Below are positions 1 to 12,286 of a DNA stretch of 64,000 bases, piece after piece. The notes under the pieces are model-generated. The model saw only the letters and a program-made list of their open reading frames with translations, searched no databases and was not told where the DNA came from. The stretch comes from Pontederia crassipes. Lineage: Eukaryota > Streptophyta > Magnoliopsida > Commelinales > Pontederiaceae. Numbering within the stretch: position 1 is the first letter of the stretch; every line of letters begins with the position of its first letter. Made by a program: the position numbers and the translations under genes. Location: NCBI GenBank assembly GCA_030549335.1, contig CM060188.1, positions 11,222,001 through 11,286,000 on the forward strand, given 5' to 3'.

Positions 1-169
1 ATTTTAAAATAATATTAAATAATATTTTTATATTAAATAAAAAAATAAAAAAATAGTAAGGAAAAAAAAGAAAAATTGGGTGGTCGGGGACCACCCGATC
101 CCCTAACCCTCTTGACCCGACCCGACCCGACGGTCGGGTCAGGTCCAATCCGACCCGTGAACACTCCTA
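1..169. mobile_element. Right end of a hAT-like element (partial)
   Basis: The interval is AT-rich up to about position 75 and then carries repeated CGACCC/GGGTCG motifs ending in ...CACTCCTA at 169. Read in reverse complement the end is TAGGAGTGTTCACGGGTCGG, which resembles the ends of plant non-autonomous hAT elements (TAGGGGTGT followed by CGG-rich subterminal repeats). The other end lies outside the window, so neither a target duplication nor the family can be confirmed. Confidence 0.4.
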
Positions 170-333
170 GCTGTCTCCATAAGAATATCTGCTAAAACGC
201 TTAATTATATATAGAAGTCCAAATTTGGTCGGGTCGGATCGGATTTGTTCATGAGTCGGATCTAATTCGACCCGTGAACACTCTCAGCTGTCTCCATAAG
301 AATATCTGCTAAATCGCTTAATTATATAGAAGT
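151..333. repeat. Direct duplication of a ~67-bp unit
   Basis: Units at 151-218 and 268-333 are nearly identical. Each starts CGACCCGTGAACACTC, continues through GCTGTCTCCATAAGAA and ends in an AATTATATAGAAGT-like tract. The copied unit joins the end of the hAT-like repeat to its flanking DNA, so it is a segmental duplication of the junction and not a second insertion. Confidence 0.75.
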
Positions 334-748
334 TCACGTAAAATTATAATTAGATTCAGATTCAAAATATTATCAATAGTAAATCTAACACAACTCGGTA
401 GCTTATTCCAAGAGACGCAACAGTGGTTTAAACTTTGGATGACGGCCTGACTTCGGGTCCAAGCAGAGCCGCGACGATTCCACGCCGCTTTGAGAGCGTG
501 AAACAGGCCACCTCCTCCCATCTAACACACTGTGGGGCGAGATCAACTTTGGAACAGGAATAACATATATAAAAAAGAGTGCTGGAATGTGTGTATCATC
601 GCCTAGTGCTATCATGCTACACAGAATTTGCAGTTCCTGCATAATTCAGCAATGAGGGGATCAGATGCTCCAACACTTTCTGTACCCTTCGATCCTCCTC
701 TGTAGCTCTGCATCCCACCATGACAAGGAAAGACATGTGAGAGAGAGT

Positions 749-794
<46 letters not shown>

Positions 795-1298
795 TGCCCT
801 TCGTACTTGTATCAGACACTGGGGAGAGATCTACAGGCTCAGTTAATGACAATTTACGCGTTCTGCATTGCTTCTGATCCGCCCAATAAAAACCTTGCGA
901 ATATTCAACGCGCGAGAGCCACTGGAAACTAGGAAGAAAAGGCCATGGAGAATATTATTGCATATTACTATTTTTTATCAAGTCAAATTCTTTAATTAAT
1001 TGTTGTAATAAATATAAGAGAACAATGGAGTTCTTAGTATTCTGTTTCCACTGCGAGAGAAGCTACCAAATTTTACAAGTTAACGTTTTTTTATTTAATA
1101 TAACACTGAACTGAAGGTGGAGGTGCACTCACCAAGAGGTGATCGGACCTTTTTTAAGTAACAGTACTTAATTGCTTAAGTGCCATTTTTATTAAGCAGA
1201 ACCACCTCCACCGAGGTGAGAAGGGGGGAGAGAAAGATCTCTCCTTTCTCTTCCTCTGTTCCGCCTCCCCCGGCGTCGGAAGGGGACAGGTAGGAGGT
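334..1298. other. Intergenic, upstream of the XB3-like gene
   Basis: No gene is supported here. A (GA)n microsatellite occupies about 737-789, flanked by slightly impure GTGA units. The last 130 bases, a CT/GGAGG-rich stretch before the start codon at 1299, are the likely 5' UTR of the ankyrin-RING gene. I could not place a TATA box confidently. Confidence 0.5.
737..789. repeat. (GA)n microsatellite
   Basis: About 50 bases of GA dinucleotides, interrupted only near the left end by GTGA. GA tracts are common in plant promoters, and this one lies about 500 bases upstream of the XB3-like start codon. A regulatory role is speculative. Confidence 0.9.
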
Positions 1299-4081
1299 AT
1301 GGGGCAGGGGCTGAGCTGCGGCGGGTCGAGCTACGAGCATCACTTCTTCACGGCAGTCCAGGCCGGCGACAAGGCCGTTGTGGAGTCCGCCGTCCGCGAC
1401 GACCCCTCGTTGCTCCGGCGCACCACCATCTACGACCACTTGTCCGCCCTCCACATCGCCGCCGCTAATGGCCGACTCGAGGTGAGATGGGAGCTAGCTT
1501 GCCGCGTCTCCCCCCACCCCCATCTTGAGTACACGGGTTCTTCTCTCTTCCTTCCCTTCTTCTCAATGAGGTTTCCTCGATCGTCCGCAGGTGTTATCGA
1601 TGCTTTTGGAACGCTCTGTGAATCCTGATCTCGTGAATCGGCACAAACAGGTGAGCGAGACGCGCTAAAACTTTTTGATCTTTCTATTCTTCACTATAAA
1701 ATTTGGCATGTAAAGGACTCATCTTTGCGGGTTTTGGTTTTCGGAAGACTCCACTAATGCTGGCTGCGATGCACGGGAAGATCGCCTGCGTGCAGAAGCT
1801 ACTTGAAGCCGGAGCAAATGTAAGCAAAGTATTTCCTTTTTCTTGTAAAGAAAAAGATTTTTATGCCTATCTTCTAGGACGAAACCTGTGTGCCTGTGTG
1901 ATATGACTTGAAAATTGATCTCCGGTTTGCGCTTTGTTAGATCTTGATGTTTGACTCGTTGAACGGAAGAACTTGCCTGCATCATGCTGCCTATTATGGT
2001 CACACGGATTGCTTGCAAGCAATTCTGTCGGCCGCCCAATCCACCCCTGTCGCAGATTCCTGGTAGGCATCTCTCTCCATACACTCGTGTTTAGGTGAGG
2101 CAAAGACATAAGCATCTAACAAGCGTCTCTGATCTTTTGATGTTCGAGTTCTACAGGGGATTCGCGCGGTTTGTGAACGTGAGAGATGGCTACGGGGCGA
2201 CGCCTTTGCACCTTGCAGCAAGGCAAAGGCGGCCTGAGTGCGTACACGTTCTCTTAGACAATGGAGCTCTTGTCAGCGCTTCCACAGGTGGATACGGGTA
2301 AGATGACCTGTGTCTACCTTATAATTTTCTTTCTCCATCAATGTTCTCCCGGGATAAGTTTCTATTAATGAGATTACATAAGCTGCTATGAGACTAAGTG
2401 TATTCCTTGTAGCAGCTTCCCTGGAAGCACTCCCCTGCACTTGGCAGCTCGTGGGGGTAGTTTGGAGTGTGTGCGGGAATTGCTTGCTTGGGGAGCTGAT
2501 CGGCTTCAAATGGATTCATCTGGGTAAGGACTACCACTTGCTAATTGACTGTTAGGCCGACTTCATGTGTAACTCAAACCAGGATTCTCAAGATAAATAA
2601 GTTCCTCCATTGGAAGTCCAAGTACAGTGGCCTTATAAGTTCAATCTTGTATTAGCTCTAAATGTTGCAGTTATCGAGTTTGATCTCACATTATTCTATT
2701 TTTTATCACATTGTGGCCAAGCATGATCTATTTGTAACGTGACATGGTATCTTTCGTGATATCAGTTTTGACATTTAGCAAGTTGCACTTGGATAAAATG
2801 GCAGTCTTTTACTTAGAGTTGTGTTTCTAAGAAATGTCATGCTGATGCAGGAGAATACCTTATGTGGTTGCACTGAAGCAACACCATGGAGCATGCGCAG
2901 CTCTGCTAAATCCATCGGCAGCAGAGCCTCTTGTTTGGCCTTCTCCATTGAAGTTCATAAGTGAACTCGATCCAGAAGCCAAATCTCTGTTAGAGGCAGC
3001 CCTCATGGAGGCCAACAGGCAAAGGGAAAAGAAAATCCTGAAGGATACAGAATATTCCTTGCCATCACCTGCACGTTCAGATGAGGCAGTTGATGATGAT
3101 GCTTCTGAGGTACTGCAACATCCCATGTCTGCAAAATACCTTCATTATATCTTAGTATTGGTGGAATTGTCCATCACCATGTTACCGGTGAATCAGAAGA
3201 ATTATACTTTTGCAGTGTACTAGCTGTTAGCTCATCTCTATCTAACTTGCCTTTTCTAGCTTTATGACTTGTGTTTGTTTTCTTTTACAACATCTCTATC
3301 TAACTTGCCTTAATATCAATTCCAAGTTTGACTAGCACACCTCATCTCCCTGCATTAAAACACAGTTTATTGTAAATTTAATTTCTAAAACCTGGTTACA
3401 AAATGTACTGTAAAACCCAGCCATCACAAGATCTTGAGATTTTTGCACCTATCACACATGCACGTAGCAGACTATATTATTTGGCAGAAAAGGTTTGGGT
3501 CTAACATGATTCCTATTGGGCTGCTATATTCTGTTAGGCAAATGCTCTTGCTGCGTTATTCTTGAAGCTAAATATTTTGTGTGCTAGGGCTTCCAAATGC
3601 AAACTATTCCAATGATACTGTTTCTTCCCATACATTGCTTCTCAGTTTATACCACCAAGTTGGAACTGATTCTTACAGAAAGTTCATCTTGCAGGAGAGT
3701 ACAGAACTATGTTGTATCTGTTTTGACCAAGTTTGCACCATTGAGGTCCAAGACTGTGGTCATCAGATGTGTGCTCATTGCACATTGGCCTTGTGCTGCC
3801 ATAACAAACCCAATCCTACGACCTTGTGCTTACCTTCCCCTAACTGTCCCTTCTGCCGCAGCAGCATAGCGCGGCTTGCGGTTGTGAAGACAAAGGCCAA
3901 GGATGAGTGCGACAAGAGCACAGCTTCAAAGCTGAGGTCAAGGAGGTCCCGGAACTGCAGTGAGGGTAGCAGCAGCTTCAAAGGTATTTCTTCTGTCATG
4001 GGGTCTTTTGGGAAGATGGCTCAAGGCTCAGGGCATATAGCTGACAGCAGTGAGATCGAGGACAAGCTTTACGACATCTAA
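1299..4081 (+). CDS. Ankyrin-repeat RING E3 ubiquitin ligase, XB3/XBAT31 group
   Basis: Eight exons join in frame: 1299-1481, 1591-1650, 1748-1819, 1941-2062, 2157-2297, 2416-2523, 2851-3109 and 3695-4081, giving 443 residues; rice XB3 is about 450. The N-terminal two thirds carry ankyrin repeats (TPLMLAAMHGKIACVQKLL, TCLHHAAYYGHTDCL, TPLHLAARQRRPECV, TPLHLAARGGSLECV). A RING domain starts at about residue 321 with CxxC, then CGHQMCAHC and CPFCRS. The family transfers ubiquitin to substrates bound by the ankyrin region; rice XB3 works with the XA21 immune receptor. The start MGQGLSC fits an N-myristoylation signal with a nearby palmitoylatable Cys7, so membrane attachment is inferred. The tail after the RING is basic and serine-rich. 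The family call is firm; the exact paralogue (XBAT31/XBOS31 or XB3) is not settled. Confidence 0.93.
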
Positions 4082-5768
4082 TGGAGCTTATGAAATTTGG
4101 GATCTTCGATCAGTCATACCTGGTGCAGGAAAAGGCATCAATAAGCAGTCTCTTTGCACATCTTTGGTTGCTGATTCATCTACATTAGCAAATCTAAAGC
4201 CTGTGCTTTTTGTCCTCAGAGGGAGATCTTAGATAGGTAGATGGATTGCTTAGGCTAAAATACTCAGTTGTGGATCATAATCTGCTGCAACTGCATTACT
4301 GTTCTCGCTACTCTTCTTTTGAGAGACTGTCTTGCATTCTGAAACATGATCACATGATGTAAATGTAATGAAGAATTGAATGGAAAGAGTCTTTTGAACC
4401 TTGGCTGTTTCATTGTGTTGTTCTATATAATTGCGTGCGGGGATGCAGTGCCAGTGTTGGAAGGAGTCCTCTTAAATCGTAATTCGGTAAAGCTTCTTCA
4501 AATTATCTGACATGGTCCTGTCAAAAAAAATAATTATCTTACATGGCTCAAAGAGGCCAACAATTCTGCTCTACCAGTCCTGGAGGTGGTTGGATTCTGT
4601 GGATCTCTTTATTGCTGACATGGGTGGAGGGGCAAAGCTCTGCAACAAAAAGCTAAAGATGTCTGATCATGAGGAGGTCGTAGCGCCCGTCCTTTTGCAG
4701 AACGGTGGGTCATCCTTTCATTTGGCATTGCCCAGCCCGATATGCCAATAATAGACAAGTGGTAGCAGATCGATGGGGTTTGGCACTTCCTCCCATGATC
4801 AGAGAATTAGTTTCTATTTTAATTTCTGAAATAATCAATTTACTTCGATTTAAATATTAAATTAGTTAGATGCTACTAATTCTAAACTTAATTAACTCCT
4901 TTGTTCGAATCGTTTGAAGTTGAATTAATCACATGTTACTCAATCTCCTCTTTAGATGTATCCCTTTTTTCAAAACAAATCACATGTTGATGTTACAAAT
5001 TATTATATAATGGCAGAAAAGTGTTGGAAGAGTTGCATCTGTGTGACTAGTTAATAATATAAAGTTGTTATATAATTCATATCTGAAAAAAAAAAACTTT
5101 GCTCTCCTTTTCTCTAGGACATAGACATGTGTGGAGGTGATGATTTGACGTAGCCTTTCTTGGACCAATTAGGCAAAGTCACATGTAGAGACGGATGATA
5201 AAGACTTGGACTGAAATTTAAGATCGAAAGGTTGAGTGTTTTTTTGTGGGTGGTAGTGGGTCAAAAGTGATCCCTGTTTATTCCTCTGTTAACAGAGCAA
5301 GTACATTTTATGTATGAAACAAGATCTGTGTTTGAAGATATTTATGAAGTTGTTTAGCTCTCGCCATCACATTAATACATCCAAATGACGAAAAGACTTG
5401 GGACGTGGAACAGTTTTTAAGCCTTTTTTTTTCCATGTCCATTCTCCCCACCCCATCTCAAGAAAAAAAAAGAACTCTATGAGACTATACAAGTTAAAAA
5501 AAAAATGTTCGCATTGACTGAAATTTTGATCACAGATGTACACCTACTATTCGAGTCCTTTATCACTTGAATGAAACTACACAACTTCTCAGTCCATTGT
5601 GTAGTATTATTTCCCATCTTAATGTAATCCTGTCCTCAACAGCCCCAAAGTAGGCACTCCCCACCAATAAAGTTTGATTAAGATGACAAGTGATCTATTT
5701 TTGTTTAAGCAATATCTCAATTTCAATTTATTATTTCTGTAAAATAATTTTGCTGAGAGCATCTAAGG

Positions 5769-6175
5769 GTCCGTTTGACTTAGCTGATATAAAATAGTTG
5801 ATAAGTTGAAGTGTAAGTAGTTTAATGATTGAAATTGATTTTACAAAATAAGCAGTTACGTGTTTGCTAATAAAAAAATTTATAAGTTATTATTTTAGTA
5901 AAATGATAAAAAAAATTATTAATATTATGATAGATGAATATGAAGAAAGTTATGTATATTATAATGATAAAATAGTATATTCATTCATAAAAATAATTAT
6001 TATTTTTCACATAAAATAAGTTGGGTCTCCAGCTTATTTTTTTTACTTATAAGTAATTAAAATAAGTACTTATTAGTTCTTTTTATCAGTTATCAAATAT
6101 AAATTTTTTTTAAAAATATTTATAAGTCATTTTGAGTGACTTATAAGTTTAATAAAAAAGGCCTAAACAAATGGA
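5769..6175. repeat. Possible MITE with degenerate terminal inverted repeats
   Basis: The left end GGGTCCGTTTGACTTAG pairs loosely with the reverse complement of the right end (GTATCCATTTGTTTAGG). The interior is very AT-rich and repeats TTATAAGT/ACTTATAA motifs in both orientations. GGGTCCGTTTG-like ends are typical of plant MITEs. I found no clean target duplication, so the borders are approximate. Confidence 0.35.
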
Positions 6176-6669
6176 TACTGAAATGACAACCTCCAAACAT
6201 TTCTGTCTACAGTGACAAGTCGTTGGCCAGCTTGGGCTGTGCACAAAGGTCAGGATGGAATTGGATCACTGACAGAGGCAGCTTCTACATCTGCTTGTTA
6301 TTTAGGGAATAAAATCTTAGGCTCCCAATTCCCAAATAATATGGAATTAAAAAGCAGATTCATAACCCTGATTTCAACCTCGACAAGACAATGATCCAAT
6401 GCACAGGGGACGAAGCCTTAATTTAACTGCAGTTTATTGCAGAGTTCTCTTAGGAACGATGATTCTTTCAGTAAGAGTCAGCATCATCTTATCTTAAATT
6501 CAAGAACAAGGGTTGAACCATCTATTCATCGGGTAGCTACATGCATGCCTGCAATCCGTTAACATTGGCTGTTCTTCTATCAAGTCATGATTAGGAGCTC
6601 GTAGCACCTAACACACATGATGTATCAACAAATGCTTATGATGTAATACAAACAGTCGGCAAGTGAACA

Positions 6670-6915
6670 GTGATCAGTGAAAAGTTCTCAAGCAAGACCT
6701 CTGCGTCCAAGTCTGATGAGGCAGCTGAGAATGAGCTTGTTGAGTCAGCACTGATGAAGGTGCTCAACGAAAGGGGTTCAGGAAAAGCCGAAAAGGCAAA
6801 ATTCCTGGCCAACCCTCACATTAAATGGACCTATCGCCGAACACATCTTCTACTTCCAAATTCCAATGAGAGAGAGAAGGAGAGCGAGACGCTGAGGGAG
6901 AAGATGTCTATTTGA
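6670..6915 (+). other. Weak coding-like open frame, function unknown
   Basis: An 81-codon open frame with no clear ATG context, lysine- and glutamate-rich (SDEAAENELVESALMKVLNE, then SGKAEKAKFLA). Its composition looks more like protein than its AT-rich surroundings, so it might be a captured exon or gene remnant. I do not recognise the family and see no convincing flanking exon. Confidence 0.15.
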
Positions 6916-8037
6916 TTGGTTCCATCTATTTACTATTCCTTCTAAAACATGTGTTTTTTTTATTGTGACTCAGTGTCCGAAAAGCGACGCTGATCGTCAA
7001 ATTCAACTGACGTTAAGAGTTATGTGCATTGGTCATGAGTTAGAGTCTCGAGTCATCATCGAGTTCGATTATTCTGATGTCGTCCCGAACAACATGCCTA
7101 ACATCACAGATGAGACTCCCAGTAGAAATCGACGAAGGTTTTTATTAATATAAGTATTTTCAAGTCAAATTGGCCAGGTACCAAATCATAGATTTAAAAT
7201 TCTTTCAACGCCCAATCGGGTTCAAGTTATTTTTAAGTTGAGGATTGATCGGGTTGGCTAGTTGAGCTGAACATGTGCTTCACTCCTATCCACGGCTTCA
7301 CCCCCTGTCCATAGGACCAAAAGGTTTAAATCCTTAAAAAATGTTTCTAGATATATAATATTAATTTATTTTATCAGTTAAATAATAAATTAATTATGAA
7401 TGGAACGATGATCAACATACATATACTTTTAATTTGATGATAAGTAATACTTTTGTCTTTTGAATCGTCGAATTTGCCATCTATTAATTATTTATATAAT
7501 TAATTTAATCATAATTCGCAACTCATTAAGAAAAATAAATCCTCTATATCATGGTGTTATCCGTGTTCATTAACCACCATCCCACACTAATTGTCACATT
7601 AGGAAGAGCATATAAGTGATATTTGAAAAAAAATTAAAATAATAGAAAGAAGCGATAAAAGGAACTCAAACATAATGGCCCAAGAGTTATTTGAGGCCGC
7701 CATAATCTCCGTCCATGAAATGGGCCCATGTGGGTCGGCCTGTTATCCAACGTCAAATTGAATTGGTGTGTCGAGAAGGTGTTTGTTAGTTGGTCTGCCG
7801 CCCCAACCGTGAGCCATAATTAACTCTTCCCAATTGCGACAACGTCGTGAAGTACCAAGCAAACGCTCCTCGGCATCTCCTCCAACGTCCTCCGCCTATC
7901 CAGATCTGAGCTACCTTCGTGTTCCCTTCCCTCTGTGCATGTATGTACCTGAGAAGGCCGCAACTGCGGCGGCGGCAACAAGTTTCGTCCTCTACTTCTG
8001 AATGTGAAACCGGAAGAGGGGGAGAAGGTCGATCGAG

Positions 8038-10784
8038 ATGAAGGTGACGGTCGTGTCTCGCGGCGGTCGGGAGGTCGTCAAGGGCGGGATCGAGCTCAAG
8101 GACTCCGTACGTAATCAGCTCGCAAGAGCTTAATCTCTTTTCGTGTTCGATGCGTTGCGTAGCCGTAGCTCTTGGATTTTGATATTTCATTCGTTGGAGA
8201 TTATGGATGACGCGTTGTTGTTTTTTCTTCCTTTTTATTTGTAGGCCACCGTCAGTGATCTGCAGGTGGAGGTTCATGCGCGAAGTAAGTCTTCCTGAGC
8301 CCATGATGGTTTTGGGTTTTGTTTTACCCTTAAACATTTATGATATGTTTCATCGAATTACACGTTGTAGACACTGGTTCGGATCTCCTCGTGTGATATG
8401 ATCCATTGTTGGTTTGATGTGATTATGTGAAGATGTCACGGAGGGCTACAGGGAGACTTGACCAGTACTGATTATAGTTGAGTGTGTTCATTTGTTTCAA
8501 AGAAAACGTGTGTGTCGGATGGAGTTGGAATATTGCCGAACATGTTGTGGGCGTGCAGTCGTCGTGCAAGATTTTCATACGATTTATCTGCTTTTCTGGT
8601 CCAGTGGCATTGATGTTCTCATTTGTCTTGTGTTTCTGGTTAAGTACTAAGCAAATTCAGTACTTAGGACACGATACCACTATCCAAGGTGATTGGAATT
8701 TGGAACAAGAGTGAAAACACAGGAGAAAAATGTACACAGAAGAGGAAGGGGTGAACTGTTGACAGCTAAGATCAAATGCTTCAAGTGAATTCAAAGGTAT
8801 TTGACAAATAATCATGCGATAGAGTACTAGTATAAAAACTTCCTTGCACACTGGGGTAGGGAACCCAAATCACTTTTAAAAAGGAAGAAAGCATGCAATT
8901 TCTTGTTACTATACAAAATTCAAATATGCCATTTGCTTTGGATTCTGGTTTTGAAGATATCAGTGTCAAGTTTGTGAACAATGCAGTCTCTTTTTTTTTT
9001 CCCTTTGAGAGGTAAAAGTTTGACTGCCAAGGTGTGCAGCACTACTATTTTGAAAACCCAGTCTTAACTAGTTTTTACACATCATGACACCAAGAATAAG
9101 ACTCAAGAACTTGATTTGTTGATGCTTTTATTATGGTGCGTTTGTATTGATCTTAACTCTGCCGGTATATCTAACCACTGACCTGGGACACATCTAACTC
9201 AAACTTTTTTTGGTTGTTCACATGATACCTTTCTTGTCTAGCATATACTTATTTGTGATTCCTATTTTCTCTATGATCACAGCCAAAAAGTACTATCCTT
9301 CTAGACAGCGTTTTACTCTTCCTCTACCACCTGGAACTCAGGGGAGGCCAGTTGTCCTCAACCCGAAGTCGAATCTGGCAGATTACTGTGATAAAGACTC
9401 AAAAAACTTGACAGTTGTCTTCAAGGATTTGGGTGTGCAGATTTATTATAGGACACTTTTCTTCTGGGAGTATTTGGGACCCCTAATTATCTACCCCATC
9501 TTCTACTACTTCCCCGTGTACAGATATTTTGGCTACGAAGACCATCGCACCATTTGTCCGGCACAAACCTATGCAATGTACTATTGGTGCTTCCACTATT
9601 TCAAACGTATCCTGGAGACGTTCTTTGTTCACAGATTCAGCCATGCCACTTCACCTCTCAGTAATGTCTTCAGAAACTGTACCTACTACTGGACTTTTGG
9701 TGCTTTGATTGCTTATTATGTGAACCATCCATCTTATACACCTGTAATCGATTTGCAAGTGAAGATTAGCCTTGGCTTCGGTTTGATATGCCAATTTTCG
9801 AACTTGTATTGCCATCTGATTCTGAGGAACCTCAGAAGCCCTGATGGACCAGGAGGGTACCAAATTCCTCGTGGGTTTCTGTTCAACATTGTGACCTGCG
9901 CGAACTACACAACAGAGATATATCAATGGCTTGGGTTCAATATTGCCACCCAGACGGTCGCAGGCTATGTGTTCCTGTTGGTGGCCTCTATGATTATGAC
10001 CAACTGGGCATTTGCGAAGCATCGTCGTCTGAAGAAGGTAACCATCACTTCTCATGTTCTCAACTGCAATTGACATGAAATCTACATGCGCAAGTCAGGG
10101 CTTACTATATGCCTTCGTGCTGCTTCACATCAAAATTTACTGTTCCATGTCAACCCTAGCTTTGTTTTTATACATAGATGATGTCGATATACCCTCAGAA
10201 TCATACTTCATTTCTTTTTTATTTCCTCACCCTTTCCCACTTCCTTAGGATGGGGAATGGAAAAGAAGAGAAATTCAATCCTCTTATTTGGTTGAATTTA
10301 AGTTAAAAAAGAACGAACGAAGAAAAAAAGAAGTAACTTTTCTTTCCATTATGTCATTTTTTTTTCCTTTCAAAATGAGATGAAAAGAAGAGGAAAGAAA
10401 TAATGACCATATATTTTTTATTATCATCATACTTAATTCAAATATAATTATATATATAAAGAACATAATTGTCTATAAAAAATATTATTAAATATTTATT
10501 CTTTTCCCTTCTCTTTAGTTGTTCATTTTATGTTTATTCTCTTTCTTTTCTTTCCTTCCCTTAGTGAAATTTGAATCAAAAGGCCCTTAGTGTAGCGAAC
10601 AAACTATGAGCTTTGAAGCCCCACGTATCACCAAACTCAGAGTAGGCCTTGATGTGTTTGACTTCTATGTGGCATCTTTTGTTTGTTTAGTCATTCACAT
10701 ACTGTTTTTCTGCAGCTATTTGACGGCAAAGAAGGGAGACTGAGGTATCCAAAGCGCTGGGTGATACTTCCTCCATTTATTTGA
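8038..10784 (+). CDS. ECR: Very-long-chain enoyl-CoA reductase
   Basis: Four exons, 8038-8106, 8245-8284, 9283-10037 and 10716-10784, join in frame to give 310 residues, the same length as Arabidopsis CER10/ECR. The enzyme performs the last step of each elongation cycle in the ER fatty-acid elongase, reducing trans-2-enoyl-CoA with NADPH for wax, sphingolipid and storage lipid synthesis. Residues 1 to about 75 form the ubiquitin-like N-terminal domain ([13 protein letters not shown], then [20 protein letters not shown]). The remainder is the multi-pass steroid-5-alpha-reductase-type domain, with [20 protein letters not shown] and the conserved C-terminal segment [14 protein letters not shown]. 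The protein ends [13 protein letters not shown]. Intron 2 is about 1 kb; intron 3 (10038-10715) holds a CT/GA-rich, MITE-like AT tract. The gene appears intact. Confidence 0.95.
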
Positions 10785-12286
10785 GAAATTGTGGCATTCT
10801 GACGGTGTTTCACATTTCAAGATTCAGTTCAGCGTGCATCTCCGTGTTAGTTGAAATGACTTGTCTCCTCTCCTCTATAAGCACATGGATTGCACTATCT
10901 TCTTGCCATCCGGAAGAGAGAATTTGTATTCACTTACATTGTCTCTGCCCAGTACGAGAATGAAATGATACATATGGCCTTTGTCAGTTATTTCCTGAGA
11001 AATATTTATGATTACTAGAGTCTTCGCGCAACCAACCATGAACATCTAATATTCGACGCAAAGTATATCACCTCACACCCCAACTGTCCGATCCCACCAT
11101 CCAAGTCCGACGATCACACCTCTCAAGCTTTGGTCGACTCGGTGCACTTGTCCGATACAGGCAAAGAGGTGTACCTCTAGACCATAAGGGATGACTGGCA
11201 AAGCGAAAAGAGAGGATTTCTTTTTCATTGTTAACCGTCAAATTCGAATAAATAAGCTATAATTTATTTTCTCCAGAAAACCAGCTTTAGAACATCTCAT
11301 CCATTCAACATCGAGGCTGGAATGACTGCTTTCTGATGATATTAAGGATTTGATGCTCCACTTATTGGGATATCACAACTTTTAAGTAAAGGTGGATTCT
11401 ACCTTTTTAGTTTTATCTTAATAATTATTATTTTTATTGATGGTATTCCATATATATGAAATAAAAAGTGCAGCTTATTCCTTATTCTCTCACCTCAAAA
11501 CAAAAGGCTTGGGATACGTGAACTTCTGGGCACTCACAAGGATTGCGTTTTCTCACTAATGCAATTTAAGAGTTGAAAACAAAGACAACAAGAAAAGAAA
11601 AAAATGAGGATTGTTATCCGGCCAATACAGATCATTATTGTATAATATCGGTCAGTTATCACAAAGACTTCTTATTTTTGTATTTGGTCGTAAAAAATAA
11701 GTTTTTAATAACATACAATGATCCTCATATAATATTTGGAAATCATTTTAAGATGAATCTCATTCTACTCTAGTGAGGTGAAATTGTCCAACTTAGATAA
11801 TGTTAACTTTGTGATGTCTAATATTATAATATGATGTTGCCACTTTGACAGAACAAGTAATAAAATCTTATTCTATATCTAATTATGTTTGCTCACGTAG
11901 ACACGGGCGGATTCTACCAGAAGGACAAAGCGAAGAAAGTATATAATTCAGAAACATAGGTGTAACAAATGTTATCCACATCTAGTGTTACTTTTACAAG
12001 TTGAACATCTCAATTAATCCAATGGGCAAGTTAAAAGTCATTAATCGATAAACTATTTTTCTTTTCAGAAAAACTAATAAATAAACTATTGGGTTTATGC
12101 TACTCCACAAAACTCTTAAAAGCTTTTACTTACATGGTGTGGGCTGCCTGCTTCTTGATTTCCGAGAGTCACGATGCTTGATCAAACACCATTTTGAAGA
12201 AAACCAAGTAGGTATCGTCTGTAAGACCTGGTTCTTTTCTCATGTATCAGATTTGTTGAATAGGAGGACCGGCCCCAGCTAACATA
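10785..12286. other. Intergenic between convergent ECR and pectin acetylesterase genes
   Basis: This interval lies between the stop codons of two convergent genes. The first ~200 bases are probably ECR 3' UTR and the last ~150 probably the pectin acetylesterase 3' UTR. The middle is AT-rich and I saw no gene, RNA or clear mobile element in it. Confidence 0.5.

Larger units (their letters stand above)
4082..8037. other. Intergenic between the XB3-like gene and ECR
   Basis: Bases 4082 to about 4400 are the likely 3' UTR of the XB3-like gene. The rest is mostly AT-rich and without a recognisable gene. A MITE-like repeat lies at about 5769-6175. An open frame at 6670-6915 looks weakly coding. 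The ECR 5' UTR probably lies within 7900-8037, where CT-rich and GGCGG-rich sequence precedes the start codon. Confidence 0.5.

Noticed and set aside
747-932. Open frame of Glu-Arg repeats over the GA microsatellite
   Set aside because: It is a translation of the dinucleotide repeat with no coding support.
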